This document shows, one piece after another, positions 58,809 to 64,000 of a stretch of 64,000 bases of DNA. The DNA lies in NCBI GenBank assembly GCA_007130885.1, contig SLRQ01000065.1:1-64000 (forward strand), read 5' to 3'. The number at the start of each line of letters is the position of its first letter. Positions within the stretch are counted from its first letter, which is position 1. The notes beneath the pieces were generated by a model. It did no database searches and was not told the origin of the DNA. It was given only the letters and a program-made list of their open reading frames with translations. Source of the DNA: Deltaproteobacteria bacterium. Lineage in GTDB: Bacteria; Myxococcota; Myxococcia; SLRQ01. Made by a program: the position numbers and the translations under genes.

Positions 58809-59825
58809 ATGAACACATCCAAACTGCGCGTGGGAGTCATTGGGTTCGGTTATTGGGGGCCGAACCTCGTCCGTAACTTCGCGGCCTTGGAAGACAGCGA
58901 GGTGACCCTGATCGCCGATTTTTCGGAGGAGCGCCGCCACCTGGCAGCGCGTGCCTATCCCACTGTTCCGGTGATCGCGTCGGGTCATGAGCTGGCCACC
59001 TCTGATCGCGTCGATGCTGTCGCCATCGCTACCCCGGCCGCATCGCACTTCGAGCTTGCATCCGCCGCCATCGAGCGAGGCAAGCACGTGCTCATCAGCA
59101 AGCCGCTTGCGCGAAATCACAACGAGGTGGACAGGCTGATCGCTCTTGCCGAGCGCCATTCCGTGGTGCTCATGGTGGATCACACCTTCGTCTATACCGG
59201 AGCGGTAAGGAAGATGAGGGAGCTGGTCGCCGCCGGTGAGCTGGGTGACCTTTATTATTACTTCTCGACCAGAGTGAACCTGGGGCTCCTGCAGGACGAC
59301 GTGAATGTGCTCTGGGATCTCGCCGTGCACGACCTGGCCATTTTGGACTACTTGATAGAAGAGGAGCCTCGAGCGGTTCAGGCAGTGAGCTCCTGCTCCG
59401 TGGGGCGTCAGGAAGAGGTCGCCACTTTGTGCGTGAAGTACTCCAGTGGATTCACGGCTCATGTCCACGTGAGCTGGTTGTCACCGGTCAAGATGCGCCT
59501 GACCACGCTGACCGGAAGCGCGAAGATGATCGTCTACGACGATGTGGAGCCCAGCGAGAAGGTCAAGGTTTACGACAAGGGGGTCGATCTCGCGCCGGAG
59601 GACGTGACTACCGCGAAGCCCATATACCGCGCCGGAGACGTGTTCATCCCCGCGCTGGACAGAACCGAGGCGCTGGAGACCGAGGCGCGCCACTTCATCG
59701 ACTGCATTCGTCGAGATCGGCGCCCGCAAACAGGCGGCCGTTCGGGACTGCGTGTTGTCAGGATGCTCGAGGCGGCGGGTGAGTCACTCGACGCAGGCGG
59801 CAACTTCGTGCCGCTAGAGGTCTAG
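58809..59825 (+). CDS. Gfo/Idh/MocA family oxidoreductase
   Basis: RVGVIGFGYWGPNLVRNFAAL; AIATPAASHFELASAAIERGKHVLISKPLA. Confidence 0.95.
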   Translation: MNTSKLRVGVIGFGYWGPNLVRNFAALEDSEVTLIADFSEERRHLAARAYPTVPVIASGHELATSDRVDAVAIATPAASHFELASAAIERGKHVLISKPLARNHNEVDRLIALAERHSVVLMVDHTFVYTGAVRKMRELVAAGELGDLYYYFSTRVNLGLLQDDVNVLWDLAVHDLAILDYLIEEEPRAVQAVSSCSVGRQEEVATLCVKYSSGFTAHVHVSWLSPVKMRLTTLTGSAKMIVYDDVEPSEKVKVYDKGVDLAPEDVTTAKPIYRAGDVFIPALDRTEALETEARHFIDCIRRDRRPQTGGRSGLRVVRMLEAAGESLDAGGNFVPLEV

Positions 59826-59828
59826 TCC

Positions 59829-60533
59829 ATGCCCTCGGTGTCGATTGTAATCGCGGCACACAACGAGGTGGACTCGATCGGAGACGTCTTCGATCGTTGC
59901 CGGGCGGTGCTGGCACGTTGCGTCGATGACGCCGAGATAGTGATGGTGGACGACGGCAGCACCGATGGCACCGGCGAGAAAATGGATCGAATCAGGGATC
60001 GTCATCCGGACCTGGTCCGCGTGATTCGTCATCATCGCAACATGGGGATAGCCCACACCTTCGAGGCGGCCTACCGGGCCGGCACCAAGGAGTACGTGCT
60101 CGACATCCCAGCGGATGGAGAGTACCCGCCGGAAGTTCTGGAAAGCATGGTCCCCTTGCTCGGCAGTTACGACATCATAATCGCCGAGCGCGCCCAAAAG
60201 AGCTATGGACCTTACAGGCGGCTCGTCTCCGGCTGCTATCGCTGGTTGCCGCGCCTCATGTTCGGAGTCGATCTTCGAGATCCGGGCAGCGTCAAGTGCC
60301 GGCGCAGAGAGGTCATCCACGGCGTGCGTCCGGCAAGCCGGGGCGTCTTTGCCGAAGCGGAACGCACGATACGCGCCATCCGCAAGGGCTACCGCCTCGG
60401 AGTGGTGGAGATAAAGCCGGAACGGCGAGTTGCCGGATCGGGGGGAGGCGCGGCGCCCGGGCTGGTGCTTCAAGCGGGCATCGACATGCTGACTCTGTGG
60501 GTGCGACTCTCGCTGCTTCGCCGACCGCCATGA
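59829..60533 (+). CDS. Glycosyltransferase family 2 protein
   Basis: PSVSIVIAAHNEVDSIGDV; VMVDDGSTDGTGEKMD. Confidence 0.94.
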   Translation: MPSVSIVIAAHNEVDSIGDVFDRCRAVLARCVDDAEIVMVDDGSTDGTGEKMDRIRDRHPDLVRVIRHHRNMGIAHTFEAAYRAGTKEYVLDIPADGEYPPEVLESMVPLLGSYDIIIAERAQKSYGPYRRLVSGCYRWLPRLMFGVDLRDPGSVKCRRREVIHGVRPASRGVFAEAERTIRAIRKGYRLGVVEIKPERRVAGSGGGAAPGLVLQAGIDMLTLWVRLSLLRRPP

Positions 60534-61189
60534 TTATCGCCTCGACAATGGTGGGAAGCGCCACCAGCCAGGTCTTCGCTTTGTTGGAGCAGGCGCAGGA
60601 TCTGTCTCCGTGGGTGATTTTGGCCTCCCTTGGGCTTGCCGGCCTTGCAAACGATGACGCGGCCAGCATCGCGGCCGGGCTCCTCGTTGGCGCCGGACAT
60701 CTCTCTTTTCTTTCCGCTTTTCTCTTGTGCTTCTCGGTCATCATGGTGGGAGACGTGACGTGGTTTCTTCTGGGCAGGTGGCCCGGCCACTGGATGCTGC
60801 GAGTTCCCCCGGTCCGCTGGATGCTGAAAGAGAAGGACGTGAACCGAGCAGCGGGATGGTTTGCGCGTTACGGGCTGGCTCTCGTGGTGATGGGACGCTT
60901 TCTGCCTGGAGCCAGGACGCCCGTGTTCTTCTGCGCGGGCGCGCTTCTTGCCGGCAGGCCCCGCCGTGTAATCTTCTGCATGGCCTGCGCGGCCGCGACC
61001 TGGGCGCTGCTTCTGATAGGACTCGCCGCCCTCATGGGCGAGCGGCTGCAGGATCTAATCGTGGAGCACGGATGGCACGCCCTGTTCTTCCTGGCCGCCG
61101 TGCTGGTTGGATGTCTCGTGGTTCTCAATCTTGCCGGACGCCTGGCCGGCGTGGTCATGGAGACTTCCGTAGAACGAAAGGGCCGATGA
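60530..61189 (+). CDS. DedA family membrane protein
   Basis: FLLCFSVIMVGDVTWFLLGRWPG; RYGLALVVMGRFLPGARTPVFFCAG; ATGA overlap with the GT2 gene. Confidence 0.9.
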   Translation: MIIASTMVGSATSQVFALLEQAQDLSPWVILASLGLAGLANDDAASIAAGLLVGAGHLSFLSAFLLCFSVIMVGDVTWFLLGRWPGHWMLRVPPVRWMLKEKDVNRAAGWFARYGLALVVMGRFLPGARTPVFFCAGALLAGRPRRVIFCMACAAATWALLLIGLAALMGERLQDLIVEHGWHALFFLAAVLVGCLVVLNLAGRLAGVVMETSVERKGR

Positions 61190-62768
61190 CCAGCGCGTCG
61201 AGGCCGGTGCAGAAGTAGGTTCGCAGGGCATCCGAGGCGTCGCGGGCGATGGGGTCTCCAAGAGAGTTGAGGCTGGTGTTCAGAACCATTGGCAGGCCGG
61301 TTAGCCGCTCCAGGTGAGCGAGAAGGTCGTCGAAAAGCGGGTTGGTATCGCGGTGAACGGACTGGATTCTGCTCGTTCCATCGACGTGGACCACCGCCGG
61401 GGCCAGTCGGCGGGCCTGTTCGTTCGCGGTGAACGTCTGGGTCATATACGGAGAGTCGACATATCGCTCGAAATAGTCGGGCCCGTTGCCGTGACGAACC
61501 GCCGGGGCGAAGGGCCGAAACTCCTCTCGGAACTTGACCAGGCTGTTGATGCGATCCTTCATGGCGACCGACCTTGGGCTTGCCAGTATGCTGCGGTTGC
61601 CGAGCGCCCTGGGTCCGATCTCCATTCGTCCCTGATGCCAGCCTACGACCAGACCTTCCGCGATCATCTCGGCGGCGGCCTTTGCGGGATCGGTCGTCTC
61701 GAGGTGCCGCGCGCCCGCTCTGTCCAGAATCGCGCGGGTCTCAGGCGCCGTATGCTCCGGCCCCCAATAGGCATGATCGAGCCGAGGAGGGCGCTCGCCC
61801 TCTTCCGATGCCCTCAGGTAGCCGGCACCAAGGGCCAATCCCGCGTCCGAGCATACCGGAGGAAGGTATACCTCCCGCACCAGGCCGCTCTCCCGAATTT
61901 TTTGTGCCAGCAGGCAGTTGAGAGCCACGCCTCCGGCCAAGCACAATCTATCGATGCCCGTTCGTTCGACATGGTGCCTCACGAGCGCCAGCACCGCTCG
62001 TTCGAGCTGGGCCTGCGCCGATGCAGCCAAATCGTAGTGGACCTGCTCGATTGGCTTCCCGGGCAGCCGCCTTGGAAGCTGTACTGGGAACGAGTCGAAG
62101 AGGGACTCTTGCTTACTGGGTGAAGGCTGGTCGGGAACTAGGCCATGGATGAAGCCGTGGTGAAAACGATAGCCTTCGCCGGTAACCTCCAGGATGTTGG
62201 AGAGATCGTACCGGTCGCGGCCGTAGGCGGCCATTCCCATGACCTTGTACTCGTCGCTGTCACGCTGGAAGCCGAGAAACTGAGTGACGGCGGAGTAATA
62301 GATTCCGAGGCTGTCCGGCTTGCGCTTCTCGGCGAGGCGCTCGATATGTCCGTTGCGTCCGGCGTTGACGGTCGTGGACCTCCGGTCTCCGGAGAAGTCC
62401 ATCGTGATCACCAGGGCTTCGTCCCAGCCGCTGGAGTAGTAGGCGGAGGCCGCGTGCGCCAGGTGATGGTCGCATAGGCTCACGGCGGGCGAGTGGCCGA
62501 AGTGGAAGTGGAAGAAACGGTCGAGGATGGACTCGAAGTGCTCGTAGGTGGCGCCTGCGAACACGATCTCGTCCACCTCGGATATGTCTATGCCGGCGTG
62601 CTCTAGACACCACCTCGCGGCGTTGCGAGGAAGGAGGCCGTTTGCGAACTTGACGCCGATGAAGCGCTCCTCCTCCGCCATGACGATGAGGCGCCCGCCG
62701 GCGACAAGCGCCGCCGCCCCGTCTTGATTGCCGCTCTTGACGCCACCGGAAAGGCCGAGCACGTTCAT
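61155..62768 (-). CDS. Carbamoyltransferase (NodU/CmcH family)
   Basis: MNVLGLSGGVKSGNQDGAAALV; CDHHLAHAASAYYSS; LCLAGGVALNCLLAQKI; GPRALGNRSILASP. Confidence 0.96.
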   Translation of the reverse strand: MNVLGLSGGVKSGNQDGAAALVAGGRLIVMAEEERFIGVKFANGLLPRNAARWCLEHAGIDISEVDEIVFAGATYEHFESILDRFFHFHFGHSPAVSLCDHHLAHAASAYYSSGWDEALVITMDFSGDRRSTTVNAGRNGHIERLAEKRKPDSLGIYYSAVTQFLGFQRDSDEYKVMGMAAYGRDRYDLSNILEVTGEGYRFHHGFIHGLVPDQPSPSKQESLFDSFPVQLPRRLPGKPIEQVHYDLAASAQAQLERAVLALVRHHVERTGIDRLCLAGGVALNCLLAQKIRESGLVREVYLPPVCSDAGLALGAGYLRASEEGERPPRLDHAYWGPEHTAPETRAILDRAGARHLETTDPAKAAAEMIAEGLVVGWHQGRMEIGPRALGNRSILASPRSVAMKDRINSLVKFREEFRPFAPAVRHGNGPDYFERYVDSPYMTQTFTANEQARRLAPAVVHVDGTSRIQSVHRDTNPLFDDLLAHLERLTGLPMVLNTSLNSLGDPIARDASDALRTYFCTGLDALVIGPFVLRKSP

Positions 62769-62827
62769 GCGGCCGGCATCTTAGGACGCATTTCCCCGGC
62801 GATCAACGTGAGCAAGGCCCTCAGCGG

Positions 62828-63118
62828 CTAAGCAGGCTCCGGCGAGGACCTTGAAGGAGGCACTCGTACCGGTACGAGTTGACCTTTTCGTTTGGCCTCC
62901 ATGAACGTGCGGCCGTACATCTTCTCCGCCGCCCCCTGATTGTGCATTCGGCACAAAACCCTGAGTGCGTCCACCGCGTGCTTGCCCGTCCTCGCAAAAC
63001 CCTCGACATGGTCTAGCTCGAGCCGGCGCCGCTCCGGACACCGGCGGCCTCGCTCATCGACGAAGGTGCATTGCAGCGTAGGAGGCTGTCGCAAAAGGTC
63101 GTTTCTTCTCGAAGTCAT
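62828..63118 (-). pseudogene. HNH endonuclease domain fragment, N-terminally truncated
   Basis: CTFVDERGRRCPERRRLELDHVEGFARTGKHAVDALRVLCRMHNQGAAEKMYG; start codon lies inside the inverted-repeat element. Confidence 0.75.
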
Positions 63119-63157
63119 TCCCGCGGAATAAGCTTCGAGAGGGTTTTTGCGACAGCC
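63084..63157. mobile_element. 74-bp compound inverted-repeat (MITE-like/REP-like) element
   Basis: 13-bp perfect terminal arms GGCTGTCGCAAAA (63084-63096) / TTTTGCGACAGCC (63145-63157); inner arms TCTCGAAG / CTTCGAGA. Confidence 0.75.
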
Positions 63158-63209
63158 GCTCCCCGCTTCCGCGGGGACAGGTTCCGCGGGGGTGACGTGA
63201 AGGAATGTC

Positions 63210-63593
63210 TTAAGTCAGCGCGATGAGGATGGAAATCATTACAGCCGGCGGCATCGTAATGAGGAGGGCGGCCACGCAAAGCACACGCCGGCGTAGCTGC
63301 TTTAAGTGGGAGACGACGGCTAGAATTAGCGCGCCGGGCACGAAGCAGAGGCTGGCGCCGGCCGCGACATGTCCGCACGCTGCGAACAAATCCTTCCCGA
63401 ACGATGCCGGCATCGTGCCGAAGCCGAAGCCAATGGCGAACCACCACCATGTCGTGAACAAGCTGCCAACAATCGCGAGGGCGACTAGCCCCCACGCGAG
63501 CGCAACCGTGTTGCCGCGGCCGGGGGCGCGGACGGCCGCCATCATGGCCGCGACGGCCTTATCGTCGGCTGTCGGTTGCTTCTGGTTCGCCAT
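63210..63593 (-). CDS. Hypothetical membrane protein
   Basis: MANQKQPTADDKAVAAMMAAVRAPGRG followed by four hydrophobic segments. Confidence 0.65.
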   Translation of the reverse strand: MANQKQPTADDKAVAAMMAAVRAPGRGNTVALAWGLVALAIVGSLFTTWWWFAIGFGFGTMPASFGKDLFAACGHVAAGASLCFVPGALILAVVSHLKQLRRRVLCVAALLITMPPAVMISILIALT

Positions 63594-63612
63594 GTCACAA
63601 TACCTTGCCGGG

Positions 63613-63788
63613 TTGCCTCTTCGTCTTCCGAACGTTCGCTTCCGTGCACCAGTGTAGCTCACAGGTTCGGGTTGCTTCTTCGTCTTCCGAACGTTCGCTT
63701 CCGTGCACCAGTGTAGCTCACAGGTTCGGGTTGCCTCTTCGTCTTCTGAGCGTTCGCTTTTGTGTGCAAGTGTAGCTCACAGGTTTGG
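63613..63788. repeat. Three tandem copies of a 59-bp repeat, third copy diverged
   Basis: ttgcctcttcgtcttccgaacgttcgcttccgtgcaccagtgtagctcacaggttcgg, copies starting at 63613, 63672 and 63731. Confidence 0.95.
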
Positions 63789-64000
63789 AGGCAAGTGAGA
63801 ATTCGCTGCCGGTGTTTTGCTGCTGCGTACCGGGGCGATGGTTGCATACCTCGCAACGCTCGCGGAGGGAGCGCGAGTCCCTCGGTCAGGTCGATCGCTC
63901 ACCCTCATCCGGGGAGGAATCGACTCCACGATCCCGGGTAAGGAAAGAGACCCCGCGCTCTAGAACGTCGTCTACTACTTCGTCGAGACGATGGCCGGCG

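Noticed and set aside
63613-63788. 59-bp repeats considered as a CRISPR array or integron attC sites
   Set aside because: Spacer portion also repeats; no cas genes, integrase or gene cassettes seen

Overview
High-GC chromosomal window from what looks like a myxobacterium-like or related deltaproteobacterial lineage (inferred from a MYXO-CTERM-like tail and very large Cys-rich secreted proteins). About 35 protein-coding genes are supportable. Recognisable families: serpin lipoprotein, class II Fic protein, NSS and AgcS Na+ symporters, two giant coupled Cys-rich surface proteins, C45-type acyltransferase/peptidase, NAD synthase, phosphodiester glycosidase, cyclase-kinase-TPR fusion, a low-GC operon encoding a polytopic membrane protein plus a membrane-anchored rifampin-phosphotransferase-like dikinase, beta-lactamase-fold hydrolase, GlmS, GH5-like hydrolase, HK/NtrC pair, NfnA/NfnB-like oxidoreductase, tandem CaiB/BaiF CoA-transferase, apparently circularly permuted alkaline-phosphatase-superfamily enzyme, homocysteine methyltransferase, MreB, PilZ, QueC, L,D-transpeptidase, M15/DUF882 peptidase with a dockerin-like insert, M20/DapE, Gfo/Idh-GT2-DedA operon, NodU/CmcH carbamoyltransferase, and an HNH fragment cut by a small inverted-repeat element. 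Best candidates for undescribed biology: (1) the low-GC dikinase/membrane-protein operon at 25.05-28.73 kb; (2) a helically phased array of four palindromes upstream of fic; (3) the permuted phosphatase. No tRNA, rRNA, CRISPR array or intact prophage was recognised. All calls are by eye from motifs; no searches were run.
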